Notes: generated from the sequence alone by a model not told the origin. A stretch of DNA of 64,000 nt from Nocardiopsis sp. YSL2 (GCF_030555055.1 NZ_JAMOAO010000001.1:930001-994000), one strand, 5' to 3'. Positions 1 to 8,584 are shown, counted from the first letter of the stretch. A program made the numbers and translations.

Positions 1-476
1 GTCCCGCTGAACAGGCGCTTGCCCGCGCCCAGGAGCAGGGGGTGGACGAGGAGGTGGTAGCGGTCGACCAGCCCGGCGTCGGCCAGGGCGGCGCCCAGCT
101 CGGCACTGCCGTGGACGATGATCGGGCCGCCCTCGGTCCGCTTGAGCTCGGCGACGTCGTCGAGCGACCTCAGGACCGTGGCGGGCCAGCGGGAGTCCTC
201 CTCGGCGAGCGTGGTGGACACGACGTACCGCGGCATGGCGTTGTACCCGGCGAACTCCTCCATCGAGGGCCACACGGGAGCGAACGCCTCGTAGCTGCGG
301 CGTCCGAGCAGCAGGGCACCGGCCTCCTGCTGCTCGCGCTCCTTGATCTCGAACGCCTTCTCGTCCATCTCCAGGGCGTTGAAGGTCCACCCGGAGTTGC
401 GGTAGCCGGGTTCGCCGCCGGGTGCCTCCATGACGCCGTCGACGGACACGAACGAGGTGATGATCAGGGTGCGCAT
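1..476 (-). CDS. Dihydrofolate reductase-fold (RibD C-terminal-like) protein, 3' end cut by window
   Basis: The protein begins MRTLIITSFVSVDGVMEAPGG, the usual opening of the RibD-C/DHFR-like family that includes YyaP/YwjB-type proteins. Further in are LLLGRRSYEAF, a VVSTTL segment, a GGPIIVHGSAELGAAL stretch typical of the NADPH-binding part, and LLLGAGKRLF close to the window edge. These match the family order, and only a short C-terminus should be missing. The substrate is unknown in most of these proteins, so no specific reaction is assigned. It has no neighbour on its strand within 398 bases. A second family member lies at 6093–6749. Confidence 0.85.
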   Translation of the reverse strand, partial: MRTLIITSFVSVDGVMEAPGGEPGYRNSGWTFNALEMDEKAFEIKEREQQEAGALLLGRRSYEAFAPVWPSMEEFAGYNAMPRYVVSTTLAEEDSRWPATVLRSLDDVAELKRTEGGPIIVHGSAELGAALADAGLVDRYHLLVHPLLLGAGKRLFSG

Positions 477-874
477 GGTGTTCTCCTTGGTCTTGTTCCC
501 CGCTGACACCCCATCGTCGATCGGGCCGCCCCGCATTCGACACGTCGGAAGAATTTTCTTCGTGCGGATCGTCGACGGCCGCCCCGCCGGCCCCCACGAC
601 CCGCCCCGGGGCGGCACTGAGGCCACCCACAGCGTGGATGGCCCCGAAGAAACGGTGAGGCGACCCCGCGAGGCGGACGACGTACCCGAGCAGGGTCGTA
701 TCGGAGCAGCGAGGCCAGGGGATCGCCCCCCAAGGATGCCTGCGCGAGAGGTCGCGCGGAAACCGACCGTGCGGGCCTGCGTGCGGACCCTGAGTGGCCT
801 CGATACGACGCTGGTCGCCAAGCCGTCGATCGTGGGACGCACCTCGGACCGGGGAGGTCCCTGATCGCTCCCGG
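477..874. other. Gene-free stretch upstream of the DHFR-like gene
   Basis: No convincing gene was found on either strand. The only clear structure is a 14-base imperfect palindrome at 548–561 (arms GAAGAA and TTCTTC, centre TT), about 70 bases upstream of the DHFR-like start codon. It could be an operator. The rest is GC-rich without obvious codon structure. Confidence 0.4.
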
Positions 875-1657
875 TCAGTCGAGCTGTCGGACGCCGGAGA
901 ACTCGAAGTCGTAGAGCTGTTCATTGATCCGGAGCCCGTCGACCGCACCGACGAAGGCGTTGTCCCTGCCCTTGCTGATGGCCAGGCTGTAGGTGATCTC
1001 CGCGTCCGGCAGCTTCTCCTTGAGTTCGGCGAACGAGCACGGGTCGGACCCGGTACAACCGATCGCGGCTCCCGTCGCCCCGGTGGCGAACCAGGCACTG
1101 CCGCCATTGTTGGCGCGATATTTCTGCCAGACGTTGTTGGCCGGAGTCTCGGGGGCCGACGGGCTCTCCGAATCCTCGGGCAGATAGACCAGGCTCGAGT
1201 AGGTCACGTTCGGGTCCAATCCGGGATCGACCTCCAACAGGGCGCCCGGCAATGAGACACCCGACAGGCTGTCCATTCCGACGTATATCCAGTAATGCAG
1301 GAGATTGATGTCCTCGAGCCGCAGTCCGGCGAAGTCCGTTTCGTTTCCGAAATCGATCTTCTCCGTGCCGTCGGCGACGATGATCCCCAGACTGCCGTTG
1401 CCGAAGGGCGGAGACTGGGTCGCCGAGGGGTTGCCGTCCGGGCGCCCGAGGGGCCCGTCCCGGAACACGGCATTCGGCGAGCCCAGCGTGTTTCGGCCGA
1501 TGACACCCCACGTGGACGGCCGGGAATGGGGATAGGACGAGGCGCTCTGCCCCTTGTCCTCTTCCCCGGCCGACGCGGGCGCGCCCGCCGCCACGAGGGC
1601 GGTGGCCACCATGGCTGCGCCGGACAGGACGCAAGTAAGACGCTTGGCGATTCCCAT
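875..1657 (-). CDS. Secreted protein of unknown function
   Basis: 260 residues. The start MGIAKRLTCVLSGAAMVATA is preceded by AGGAGAG about 8 bases away; a longer reading from 1735 has no such site. Residues 1–30 form a Sec signal peptide ending in an APASA-type cleavage site. The mature part is rich in Asn, Gly and Ser, with WIYVGMDSLSGV and two cysteines (IGCTGSDPC) that could form a disulfide. I do not recognise a family. The gene is alone, with an AT-richer upstream region. It is probably an extracellular or wall-associated protein, judged from the signal peptide only. Confidence 0.75.
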   Translation of the reverse strand: MGIAKRLTCVLSGAAMVATALVAAGAPASAGEEDKGQSASSYPHSRPSTWGVIGRNTLGSPNAVFRDGPLGRPDGNPSATQSPPFGNGSLGIIVADGTEKIDFGNETDFAGLRLEDINLLHYWIYVGMDSLSGVSLPGALLEVDPGLDPNVTYSSLVYLPEDSESPSAPETPANNVWQKYRANNGGSAWFATGATGAAIGCTGSDPCSFAELKEKLPDAEITYSLAISKGRDNAFVGAVDGLRINEQLYDFEFSGVRQLD

Positions 1658-2010
1658 GAATTCTCTCCTGGATGGACTTCGTTCCCACATCGATAAACGG
1701 GGCGGAGCCATGGCACGCGGGACAGAGCGCGACACGGAGCCCTTGAGTTGATCACCCTAGGACCGAAACCCTCCACCCAAATGCAGTGAAACCCGGAGAT
1801 CCAAGCAGGATGGAATATTTGGAAGTTCGTTTACCTGCCAAAATAAGACGAAAGGGATCAAATCACTTCATCTTGTGACACTCGGCGCCCTTGAGCAGCC
1901 ACTCACCGATCAGACGGTTCGTGGGGAACGTGGGGAACGTGGGGCTCCGCCCGCACTCCGACGACGACCAGCACCGTCCAGCGGCAAGGTCGGGGAGCGC
2001 ACCCGGGAGA

Positions 2011-2076
2011 AACGAAGAGACGACCCGGCAAGGCGGGCGAAGGCCGCCGAGCGAGGTCGTCTCGGCGTCGAGTGGA
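2011..2076 (-). repeat. Orphan copy of the tRNA-Ala terminator module
   Basis: These 66 bases resemble 2144–2209, the terminator and 3' flank of the first tRNA-Ala. Both have an AACGA-GAGACGACCC start, GGTCGTCTCGG on the other arm and a final GTCGAGTGGA. The arms 2017–2025 and 2055–2063 pair perfectly. No tRNA follows this copy. It looks like the remains of a fourth tRNA-Ala unit or a slipped duplicate of the terminator. Confidence 0.65.
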
Positions 2077-2152
2077 CCCGACGGGACCTCACTCGGACCC
2101 GCGGGGCGAAGCCCCGCGTCGGGGGTCTGGGGGTCGCCCCCAGAAGAAACGA

Positions 2153-2197
2153 CGAGACGACCCGTGCGGGCGCCTCAGCGCGAGCAGGGTCGTCTCG
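2153..2197 (-). terminator. Intrinsic terminator of tRNA-Ala copy 1
   Basis: An 11-bp stem (2153–2163 with 2187–2197) enclosing a GC-rich loop lies directly downstream of the tRNA on the minus strand. It is followed by CGTTTCTTC in the transcript. A second hairpin (CTGGGGG/CCCCCAG) lies just beyond. Confidence 0.7.
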
Positions 2198-2205
2198 GAG
2201 TCGAG

Positions 2206-2278
2206 TGGAGCTATGGGGATTCGAACCCCAGACCTCCTCCATGCCATGGAGGCGCGCTACCAACTGCGCCATAGCCCC
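2206..2278 (-). tRNA. tRNA-Ala, anticodon GGC (copy 1)
   Basis: 73 bases. The acceptor stem GGGGCTA pairs with TAGCTCC with one G–T. The anticodon arm is CCTCC–ATGGCAT–GGAGG with anticodon GGC, the T arm carries GTTCGAATC, and the discriminator is A. The 3' CCA is not encoded. The sequence is identical in body to the copies at 3346 and 8988. Confidence 0.97.
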
Positions 2279-2442
2279 GTGTGAAGCAACGGGAAAAGTC
2301 TACCGGACGGGAAGCGTCGGGCTGACCAGATCGGTGGGTCGAGATCGTGTGAGCTGCGCGACCCCGCAGTGGGGCCGACCTGCCCGACCGACCGCGCGGG
2401 TGCTCCCGCGCACGGGTGGTGTCGTGCGCGGAAGCGGTCCGG

Positions 2443-2862
2443 TCAGTGGTTGGGTTCGGCGGCGCTGACGTCGGCCAGCGCGGACCTGCGATCGGTCTCG
2501 ACGGCGAGGTCGCCCATCGTCACGATCCCCACGAGGTGGTCGTTCTCCACCACCGGCAGGCGGCGCACGGCGTCGCCTCGCATCGTGCGCACCGCGTCGG
2601 AGACGTCGCTCTGCGGCGGCACGCTCACCACCACCGAACTGCAGATCGAACGGGCGCTCTGGGTCTCCGGGTCACCCCCGGCGGCCAGACAGCGCACCAC
2701 GATGTCGCGGTCCGTCAGGATGCCCACGGGGTGATCTCCCTCGGTGATGACCACATCGCCCACGTCGGACTCACGCATCACCTCGGCGACCTCGCGCAGT
2801 GTCGCCTCCGGGGCCACCGTGCGGACAGGGCTCGTCATCACGTCGGCAACGGTCCTGGCCAT
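2443..2862 (-). CDS. CBS-domain pair protein
   Basis: 139 residues consisting of two CBS domains and little else. Residues about 7–60 include VADVMTSPVRTVAPEATL and VGILTDRDIVVR; residues about 70–125 include RRLPVVENDHLVGIVTMGDLA. CBS pairs bind adenine nucleotides and usually act as energy or redox sensors. Stand-alone actinobacterial versions are often stress-associated. It starts with ATG behind an AAGGGGGAAGGAC region and appears monocistronic. The ligand and partner cannot be read from the sequence. Confidence 0.9.
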   Translation of the reverse strand: MARTVADVMTSPVRTVAPEATLREVAEVMRESDVGDVVITEGDHPVGILTDRDIVVRCLAAGGDPETQSARSICSSVVVSVPPQSDVSDAVRTMRGDAVRRLPVVENDHLVGIVTMGDLAVETDRRSALADVSAAEPNH

Positions 2863-2948
2863 GTCCTTCCCCCTTCTCTCGGCTGCGGTCCCACTGCGTC
2901 CCCTAGCCGATCCCCACCCGCTGAAACATGGCCCCGAGGGCCCTCCCC

Positions 2949-2969
2949 GTCCTGCCGGGGCGGCAGGAC
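2949..2969 (-). terminator. Hairpin downstream of the small lipoprotein gene
   Basis: GTCCTGCCG and CGGCAGGAC form a perfect 9-bp stem with a 3-base loop, 17 bases after the stop codon of the candidate gene at 2986–3186. There is no T tract, as is usual for terminators in this window. Confidence 0.5.
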
Positions 2970-2985
2970 CGCCGGGGTTCCTGTG

Positions 2986-3186
2986 TCAGCTCCAGGTGAG
3001 GTCGCACGGCGTCTCGCCTCGGCCTCCTCCGCCGGGGAGGGGGCGGGACCTCACTCGCGCCTCCGGCGGTACCTCCTCCGGTGCGTCCCACAGGGAGCAT
3101 CCGGTCGGGGCGGCGAGCAGGGCGCACACGGGCACCGCCCACCACGCTGTACGGACGGCGGGAAGAGGGGGCGTTCGGCTGCTCAC
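2986..3186 (-). CDS. Possible small lipoprotein
   Basis: 66 codons from GTG, with GGAG six bases upstream. After a short Arg-containing start comes the hydrophobic run TAWWAVPVCALLAAPTGC, which looks like a lipoprotein signal with Cys at the modification site. The remainder (SLWDAPEEVPPEARVRS and a Gly-rich end) is short and polar. A hairpin follows the stop codon. The Pro at -3 of the lipobox is unusual. This is a tentative call that rests on the signal-like segment, the ribosome-binding site, the terminator and high-GC third positions. Confidence 0.4.
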   Translation of the reverse strand: MSSRTPPLPAVRTAWWAVPVCALLAAPTGCSLWDAPEEVPPEARVRSRPLPGGGGRGETPCDLTWS

Positions 3187-3292
3187 CGGGGGCTCCGGCC
3201 TTGCCCGGGGCGTGGAGGCTGTGCGGCCCACACCCAGGACGCCGTGGCGGTTCCGAGGGTGGTCCTCGGTCGGGTCGCCCCGGGAGAAACGA

Positions 3293-3337
3293 CGAGACGA
3301 CCCGTGCGGGCGCCTCAGCGCGAGCAGGATCGTCTCG
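3293..3337 (-). terminator. Intrinsic terminator of tRNA-Ala copy 2
   Basis: Same module as at 2153–2197, offset by exactly 1140 bases, with one change in the right arm (GGATCGTCTCG) that weakens the stem by one pair. It is followed on the minus strand by CGTTTCTCC. Confidence 0.65.
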
Positions 3338-3345
3338 GAGTCGAG

Positions 3346-3418
3346 TGGAGCTATGGGGATTCGAACCCCAGACCTCCTCCATGCCATGGAGGCGCGCTAC
3401 CAACTGCGCCATAGCCCC
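3346..3418 (-). tRNA. tRNA-Ala, anticodon GGC (copy 2)
   Basis: Body identical to copy 1, including the same G–T pair in the acceptor stem and no encoded CCA. The terminator flank is also conserved, so the unit was duplicated together with its terminator. Confidence 0.97.
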
Positions 3419-3535
3419 TGGTGTGCCGGGCGGTTTCCCCGCTCGGCGATGGCAACACTCTACCGGAGTCCGGGAGTGGGTCGGTCCATCGCCCGCCGGT
3501 CGATAGTCGGTTTCCGGTCCGAATACCCTGGAGTG

Positions 3536-3856
3536 GTGCCAGAATCCAAGCTTGAAATCCAGATGCTCCACGACCGCCTGCTGGTGAGAGCGGTCCCGGA
3601 CAAGAGCGAGCGGCGCAGCAGTGCCGGACTGGTCATCCCCGACACGGTGAAGCTCGCCACCAGGCTCGCCTGGGGCGAGGTCTGCGGTGCCGGTACCGGC
3701 GCCCGGCACGTCAAGACCGGCGACCGCGTGCTCTTCGACCCCGAGGAGCAGGGAGAGGTCGAACTCAACGGCGAGCGCTACGTCATCCTGCGCGAGCGCG
3801 ACGTACACGCCGTGGCCAACGAGTCCCCCGAGCGGGGTACCGGCCTCTACCTGTGA
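3536..3856 (+). CDS. GroES-like co-chaperonin family protein
   Basis: The Cpn10 fold is recognisable from MLHDRLLVRAV near the start, then RRSSAGLVIPDT (mobile-loop region), WGEVCGAGTGARHVKTGDRVLFDPEEQGEVELNGE and ILRERDVHAV. It is a short divergent actinobacterial type, not the canonical groES partner of groEL, and no groEL is nearby. Two consecutive GTG codons (3533 and 3536) are possible starts. With only GGAG a few bases upstream, initiation on a near-leaderless mRNA is likely. A perfect palindrome follows the stop. A chaperonin-related role is inferred from the family; the partner is unknown. Confidence 0.82.
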   Translation: MPESKLEIQMLHDRLLVRAVPDKSERRSSAGLVIPDTVKLATRLAWGEVCGAGTGARHVKTGDRVLFDPEEQGEVELNGERYVILRERDVHAVANESPERGTGLYL

Positions 3857-4293
3857 TCCGCGTGCCCCGGGGCACGCGGGGCACCCCTCGCTCCCGGTTC
3901 GGTCGGCCTGCTCCGTCGACACGGCCCTGGCCAGGGACAGCAGGCACATGTTGAGCGCCTCGTAGGCGGCCACCCCGGCCACGGCCGCGTGGACCCTCCA
4001 GCGCACGGCCCCGCGCACAGGAGCCGCCGCGCCCGCAGCGACGTGGCCCTCGGGTCGGGGCCGCCCTCCCCGTGGCCCCGCTCCACCGGATCGGGCCAGG
4101 CCGGGGCCGCGGTCCCACAGGCTGTCCGCCCCGCCGGCGGACGAGGACAGGGTACGATCCCGCCGGGGCCGGCCGGCGCGAACGGCTCCAGGACCACGGG
4201 TCGCGGGGCGACGCCCCGCCCCCGGTCCGTCGACCCTCCCGAGCGCCGACCAGGGCGCTCCCGTCCCCGGCGCACCGCGCCTGTGAGGCCACC
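3857..4293. other. Gene-free stretch between the GroES-like and hydroxy-acid oxidase genes
   Basis: Apart from the terminator at 3858–3879, no complete gene was found. On the minus strand, parts of two different frames show coding-like composition (for example VHAAVAGVAAYEALNMCLLSLARAV near 3930–3990), but no frame has a sensible start and stop. It may be a decayed gene or chance. Confidence 0.35.
3858..3879 (+). terminator. Perfect 22-bp palindrome after the GroES-like gene
   Basis: CCGCGTGCCCC and GGGGCACGCGG abut with no spacer, starting two bases after the stop codon. It probably folds as a hairpin with a four-base loop and terminates transcription, though no T tract follows. Confidence 0.6.
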
Positions 4294-5463
4294 ATGAGCG
4301 ACTTCGCCCAGTACCAGGACCTCGTCTACGCCGACGCGACCAACGGCACCCTCCCCCGGCTTCCCTACGACCACGAACGCCTGCGCGACCTGGCCGAGCA
4401 GGTCATGGAACCCGGCCCCTTCGGCTACGTCGAGGGCGGCGCGGGCCGCGAACGCACCGCGTGCGCCAACGTCGAGGCCTTCTCCCGCTACGCCCTGCGA
4501 CCGCGCAGCCTGCGGCCCGGGGCGGGCGACAAGGGCGGCCTCGGCGTGACCCTGTTCGGCGAGTCCTACCCGACCCCTCTGCTCACCGCGCCCGTGGGCG
4601 TGCTGGAACAGGTCCACGACCGGGCCGAACTCGCCCTGGCCGAGGGCGTCAACACCGTCGGGGTACCGATGGTGCTGTCCACCGCCTCCTCCACGCCCAT
4701 CGAGGAGGTCGCCGAGGCCGTGGACTCCTGGTGGTACCAGCTGTACTGGCCGGGTGACGACGAACTGGCAGAGTCGTTCGTGCGGCGCGCGACGGCGGCG
4801 GGCGCCAAGGCGATCGTCGTCACGACCGACACCAAGCGCCTCGGATGGCGCCCACGCGACCTCGCCCAGGGCCATCTGCCCTTCCTGCGCAGCCAGGGAA
4901 CCGCCGTCTACTTCTCCGACCCGGTCTTCCGGTCCCGGCTCAAGACCGCCCCCGAGCCCGGCGGGGTGTTCACCGAGGCCGTGTTCCACTTCCTGGGATC
5001 GTTCGCCGACAAGGGCCTGAGCACGGACAACATCGCCCGTATCCGCGCGTGGACGGATCTTCCGATCCTGGTCAAGGGTGTGCTGCGGGCCGACGAGGCG
5101 GTCGAGCTGGCCGAGGTCGGAGTGGACGGAGTCGTGGTGAGCAACCACGGCGGCCGCCAGATCGACAACTCCGTGGCGGCCCTCGACGCCCTGCCCGAGG
5201 TGGTCGAGGCCGTGGGCGAACGGATGACCGTGCTCTTCGACTCGGGTGTGCGCTCCGGCGCGGACGTGGCGGTGGCGATGGCGCTGGGCGCCCGGGCCGT
5301 ACTGCTGGGGCGCCCGTGGGTCTACGGCCTGGCCGTGGACGGCGCGGCCGGGGTGGAACACGTCCTGCGCTCGTTCCTGGCCGAGCTGCAGATCACCGCG
5401 GAGCTGCTGGGCCGCGACATCGCCGACCTGGACGGCACCGACGTGGCGAGGCGCCGGGGCTAG
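4294..5463 (+). CDS. FMN-dependent 2-hydroxy-acid oxidase, lactate 2-monooxygenase-like
   Basis: 389 residues of the LldD/glycolate oxidase family, which oxidises L-2-hydroxy acids on FMN. Visible family motifs include LLTAPVGVLEQVH, VGVPMVLSTASSTPIEEV, ILVKGVL (flavin-contact Lys, about residue 260), VVSNHGGRQ (catalytic His about 285, followed by substrate-binding Arg) and the phosphate loop FDSGVRSGADVAVAMALGARAVLLGRPWVYG. The VYFSDPVFRSRL insertion and length resemble lactate 2-monooxygenase, which releases acetate and CO2, more than the dehydrogenases, but the substrate is not proven. The ATG start matches a normal N-terminus; the upstream Shine-Dalgarno is weak. It is probably a single-gene transcript. 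Confidence 0.88.
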   Translation: MSDFAQYQDLVYADATNGTLPRLPYDHERLRDLAEQVMEPGPFGYVEGGAGRERTACANVEAFSRYALRPRSLRPGAGDKGGLGVTLFGESYPTPLLTAPVGVLEQVHDRAELALAEGVNTVGVPMVLSTASSTPIEEVAEAVDSWWYQLYWPGDDELAESFVRRATAAGAKAIVVTTDTKRLGWRPRDLAQGHLPFLRSQGTAVYFSDPVFRSRLKTAPEPGGVFTEAVFHFLGSFADKGLSTDNIARIRAWTDLPILVKGVLRADEAVELAEVGVDGVVVSNHGGRQIDNSVAALDALPEVVEAVGERMTVLFDSGVRSGADVAVAMALGARAVLLGRPWVYGLAVDGAAGVEHVLRSFLAELQITAELLGRDIADLDGTDVARRRG

Positions 5464-5529
5464 CCTGTCGCTCAACCTCGGCCCGTGGCGCCCGGACCCC
5501 GCTTCGGACACGGGTCTAGGGTTCGGTGC

Positions 5530-6075
5530 ATGGGGGAACGCGAATTCCAGCTGGTGCTGCTGCGCAGGATGGCCGACGTCCGACCGGAGCTGGTCGAGGA
5601 GGCCGTCCGCCGGCTGGGGGCCACTCGCACCGAGATGCGCGAGGCCAACCGCCGGTGGCAGGCCGCGGTCAGGGGCAGGCGGGGTCCCGCCCGCCACTCG
5701 GCGGTGCTCGGCCCCGCCCCGTGGCGGCGGCACGTCCCGGTGGGCGACCTGTCCTGCGAGGCGCACCGGTGGCCGCTCTCCCTCTGGCCCGACCTGCGCT
5801 TCGAGGTGGTCACCGCGCCGGGCGGGGCCGTGGTCCAGGAGTGGCTGGTCCGGCCCTCGGACTCGCCCGCGCCCGTGCTGCGCGGCATCGGCGACCTGCG
5901 GCCGTGGTCCTGTGTCATCGACGACGTCGCCCGCGCGCTCCCCTCGACCCCGCTGGAGGGCACCGCACCGTCGCGCTGGCGGCTGCTGCTCACCGCCCCG
6001 GAGGGCGGGCGCCACGTCGCGGACTTCACCTGGGGACTGTTGCAGCAGGTCACCGAGGTGCAGCCGCGCCGGTGA
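5530..6075 (+). CDS. Conserved hypothetical protein
   Basis: 181 residues beginning [20 protein letters not shown]. There is no signal peptide or membrane segment. The protein is Arg- and Trp-rich ([34 protein letters not shown]) and ends in a probable alpha/beta region ([14 protein letters not shown]). I do not recognise the family. The coding call rests on consistent high-GC third positions and a clean start 66 bases after the oxidase gene, with which it could be co-transcribed. It converges on the next gene with a 17-base gap. Confidence 0.7.
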   Translation: MGEREFQLVLLRRMADVRPELVEEAVRRLGATRTEMREANRRWQAAVRGRRGPARHSAVLGPAPWRRHVPVGDLSCEAHRWPLSLWPDLRFEVVTAPGGAVVQEWLVRPSDSPAPVLRGIGDLRPWSCVIDDVARALPSTPLEGTAPSRWRLLLTAPEGGRHVADFTWGLLQQVTEVQPRR

Positions 6076-6092
6076 CACCCCCGTGCACCGGA

Positions 6093-6749
6093 TCAGGCGA
6101 TGGTCTCCCTGCCCTCGACGACCCGGAACTCGTCGTGCGTCCCGAGGTCGATGGCCGGGTCCGGGACCAGCGTCAGAGCGACCACGCCCCCGGCGCTGAC
6201 GAAGCCGGACTCGACCCGGAAGCCGCCCGGAAGCGAGGACTCGTCGAAGAGTCGCTTGCCCTGGCCGACCACGGCGGGGAAGACCAGCAGCCGGAACACG
6301 TCCACCAGCCCGGCGCGGTGCAGGGTTTGGGCCAGCCGCCAACTGCCGTGGACCTGGAGCTCCTCGCCGGGGCGCTCCTTGAGGGCGCGGACGCGGCCTT
6401 CGACGTCCGCGGAGATGACGGTCGTGTCGCCCCATCCGGCGTCCGCCTCGTCGAGCGTGGTGCTCACCACGTGCTTGCGATGGGTGTTGAGCACCGTGGC
6501 GACCGGGTTGTCGGGGTCGGTGACCTCGGGCCAGTAGTCGCGCATCATCTCGAAGGTGGTGCGGCCGAGCAGGATCTCCCCCGCCATCGCGAACCACTCC
6601 CCGCCCACCACGCGCTCGAAGACCTCGTCCTCGCCGAACGGCATGACCCAGCCGCCGCGTGTGAAGCCGCCGTTGGTGTCCTCCTCCCGCCCTCCGGGGC
6701 CCTGCATGACGCCGTCGAGGCTGAGGAAGGTGTTGACGCTGAGCTGCAT
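6093..6749 (-). CDS. Dihydrofolate reductase-fold (RibD C-terminal-like) protein
   Basis: 218 residues, full length for the family. It begins MQLSVNTFLSLDGVMQGPGG and contains ILLGRTTFEMMRDYW, KHVVSTTLDEADAGWGDTTVI, ELQVHGSWRLAQTLHRAGLVD and LLVFPAVVGQGKRLF, all in the expected order for a NADPH-binding DHFR-like fold. GGGAGAT lies about 8 bases before the ATG. It is a paralogue of the partial gene at the window start, though the two are only moderately alike. The reaction is unknown; riboflavin-type reductase activity should not be assumed. Confidence 0.88.
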   Translation of the reverse strand: MQLSVNTFLSLDGVMQGPGGREEDTNGGFTRGGWVMPFGEDEVFERVVGGEWFAMAGEILLGRTTFEMMRDYWPEVTDPDNPVATVLNTHRKHVVSTTLDEADAGWGDTTVISADVEGRVRALKERPGEELQVHGSWRLAQTLHRAGLVDVFRLLVFPAVVGQGKRLFDESSLPGGFRVESGFVSAGGVVALTLVPDPAIDLGTHDEFRVVEGRETIA

Positions 6750-7021
6750 ATCGATCTCCCGGGTCTCGTGCGGCCCCCAGGCCGCTTCTCCCCCTACAGA
6801 CCACGAAGGCCGCTCGGGGTCATCGACCCTCGCCGGGCTTTCCCGAGCGTTGGGACCCCGCCCACGCCCGTGCCCCGGGATCGGGGCCCTGTTCGCCTTC
6901 GGCGCCGGTCCGCCATGACCGAACGGCCGGCCCGCCCAGTGGTGCGGACGGACCGGCCGGAGCGGTGACACGCTGTCGTCACCGCCGATGGTCACGGCGA
7001 CTCTTCGAGTCCGAGCTCCGC

Positions 7022-8584
7022 TCAGGAGCCGGCGTAGGTCTCGAACTCGGCGACGCGGGGCGTGCCGTTCGAGCTGGTGACCTCGAAGTCGATCTTGCGC
7101 AGCGACGTCGGGGCGAAGGTGATGACACCCGCTCCGCTGCCGCTGGTCAGGACGTCCCCGGAATCGTGGTCGACGACCCGCCAGGAACCGATGTTGCCCT
7201 CGGCCCCGGCCGCCTCACGGATGTTGATCGAGGACACCGTGGTGTCGGAACCCCACTTGACCGAGATGCGGCCGGTCGAGCCGGTCGGCGACCAGTAGGA
7301 GCCCATGTCACCGTCGACGACGTTCCCGTAGCTGGTCCCGCTCGCCTTGCTCGAACCGTCGGCACCGGCCCCGATGCTCAGGTTGGTTCCGCTCGGGGGG
7401 TCGGTCGGGTCCGGGTCGGTCGGGTCCGGGTCGGTCGGGTCCGGGTCGGTCGGGTCCGGGTCGACCGGATCCGGGTCCGACGCCTCGCAGTCGCCGTCCG
7501 AGACGCGGTTGCCCTTGCCCGCGCCCGCGGTCTGGGCCACGACCTCCGGCACGCAGCCGGCGTCGTCGAGCTCGTAGGAGTACGGAATGCTCACCGAGGT
7601 GGTGGACTGCGGGTTCGGTCCGGCGGGGTAGTTCTTGTCGCCCTCGCTGGACCAGGTCACGTTGTCGTAGATGTTGCCGTCGACCTCCCAGGTACCCCTC
7701 TCATTGGTGTAGAAGGTGCCCAGGACGTCCTTGGAGTCCTCGAAGTAGTTGTTGTCCACCTTCACGCTGGCCCCGGCCCGGGAGTTGATCCCGGACTTCT
7801 GGATCCCCGCGAAGTGGTTGTTGTACGTGTGCCCGACGCCGCCGCGCAGGAGCGGCGTGCGCGAGTCGATGTTCTCGTACAGGTTGTGGTGGTACGTGAC
7901 GTAGCCGTTCGAACGGTCGCTCTCGCTGGACCCGACCAGTCCGCCACGACCGGAGTCGCGCAGGATGCTGTAGGAGAGGGTGACGTACCGGGTGTTGTTC
8001 TTCATGTCGAAGAGGGCGTCGTAGCCCTCCGACTCCCCGCCGGAGGCCTGCAGGGTGACGTGGTCGACCCAGACGTTGCGGACGTCGGCCTCCATCCCGA
8101 TGGCGTCGCCGCCGTTGGACGTGGGAGAGCCCGACTTCTTGACGTTCTGGACGGTCACGTTCTGGATGACGATGTTCTCGGACCCACGGATGTGAATGCC
8201 CAGCTCGTCGAACACGGCGCCACTGCCGGTACCGACGATGGAGACGTTGCTGATGTTCTTCAGCTCGATCACGTCGTCGGCGGTGTCGCAGCTGTCGCCC
8301 GACACCTTGGAGGTGTTGCCGTGGTTGATGGTTCCCGAGACCTCGATGATGATCGGGGTGCTGGTGCTGGCCCGCTCGCACAGGGCCCGGTGGATCTCGG
8401 TTCCGGTCGAGGCCTGGACGGTCGCTCCGCCCTCGCCGCCGGTGGTCCCGCCGTTCTGGGTCGCGAAACCCGTGGCGCTACCGGTCTGTGCCGATGCCAT
8501 GGACATCGGCACGGCGACACCGGCCGTCACCAAGGCCGCGGCGGCCAGCGTCGACACGAGTCCACGCGTCGTTGATCGTCTCAC
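7022..8584 (-). CDS. Secreted pectate lyase (PL1-like) with C-terminal discoidin-like domain
   Basis: 520 residues. A signal peptide occupies residues 1–32 (MRRSTTRGLVSTLAAAALV, ending ASAQT). The catalytic parallel beta-helix follows, with GIHIRGSENIVIQNVTVQNV, the hallmark WVDHVTL, DSGRGGLVGSSESDRSNGYVTYHHNLYENIDSRTPLLRGG and NNHFAGIQKSGINSR, as in polysaccharide lyase family 1. A linker of five near-identical DPTDPD units precedes about 110 residues (NLSIGAGADGSSKASGTSYGNVVDGDMGSYWSP) resembling F5/8-type carbohydrate-binding modules. It should cleave polygalacturonate outside the cell by Ca-dependent beta-elimination. The GTG start has AGGAG 8 bases upstream. Its promoter and candidate operators are listed separately. 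Confidence 0.92.
   Translation of the reverse strand: MRRSTTRGLVSTLAAAALVTAGVAVPMSMASAQTGSATGFATQNGGTTGGEGGATVQASTGTEIHRALCERASTSTPIIIEVSGTINHGNTSKVSGDSCDTADDVIELKNISNVSIVGTGSGAVFDELGIHIRGSENIVIQNVTVQNVKKSGSPTSNGGDAIGMEADVRNVWVDHVTLQASGGESEGYDALFDMKNNTRYVTLSYSILRDSGRGGLVGSSESDRSNGYVTYHHNLYENIDSRTPLLRGGVGHTYNNHFAGIQKSGINSRAGASVKVDNNYFEDSKDVLGTFYTNERGTWEVDGNIYDNVTWSSEGDKNYPAGPNPQSTTSVSIPYSYELDDAGCVPEVVAQTAGAGKGNRVSDGDCEASDPDPVDPDPTDPDPTDPDPTDPDPTDPPSGTNLSIGAGADGSSKASGTSYGNVVDGDMGSYWSPTGSTGRISVKWGSDTTVSSINIREAAGAEGNIGSWRVVDHDSGDVLTSGSGAGVITFAPTSLRKIDFEVTSSNGTPRVAEFETYAGS
7400..7477. repeat. 18-bp tandem repeat encoding the DPTDPD linker
   Basis: About four units of an 18-base sequence (core GGGTCGGTCGGGTCC) inside the pectate lyase gene. 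The repeat is in frame and yields the acidic Pro-rich linker between catalytic and binding domains. Linker length is likely to vary between strains by slippage. Confidence 0.85.

Larger units (their letters stand above)
1658..2205. other. Intergenic region with short repeats and an orphan terminator module
   Basis: The first 210 bases are comparatively AT-rich and should hold the promoter of the secreted protein (minus strand). At 1919–1945 there are three near-identical 9-base units of the type ACGTGGGGA. From 2011 onward come the hairpin modules listed separately. No gene was recognised. Confidence 0.45.

Noticed and set aside
3880..4290. Decayed gene between the GroES-like and oxidase genes
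   Set aside because: A short hydrophobic segment and coding-like base composition appear in parts of two frames, but no homology was recognised and no frame has start and stop. The evidence is too weak to call a pseudogene.
3847..6804. Very long minus-strand open frame across the hydroxy-acid oxidase and neighbouring genes
   Set aside because: It lies opposite well-supported genes, is made of Arg, Gly, Pro and Ala only, and has no domain. It is an antisense artefact of high-GC codon structure.
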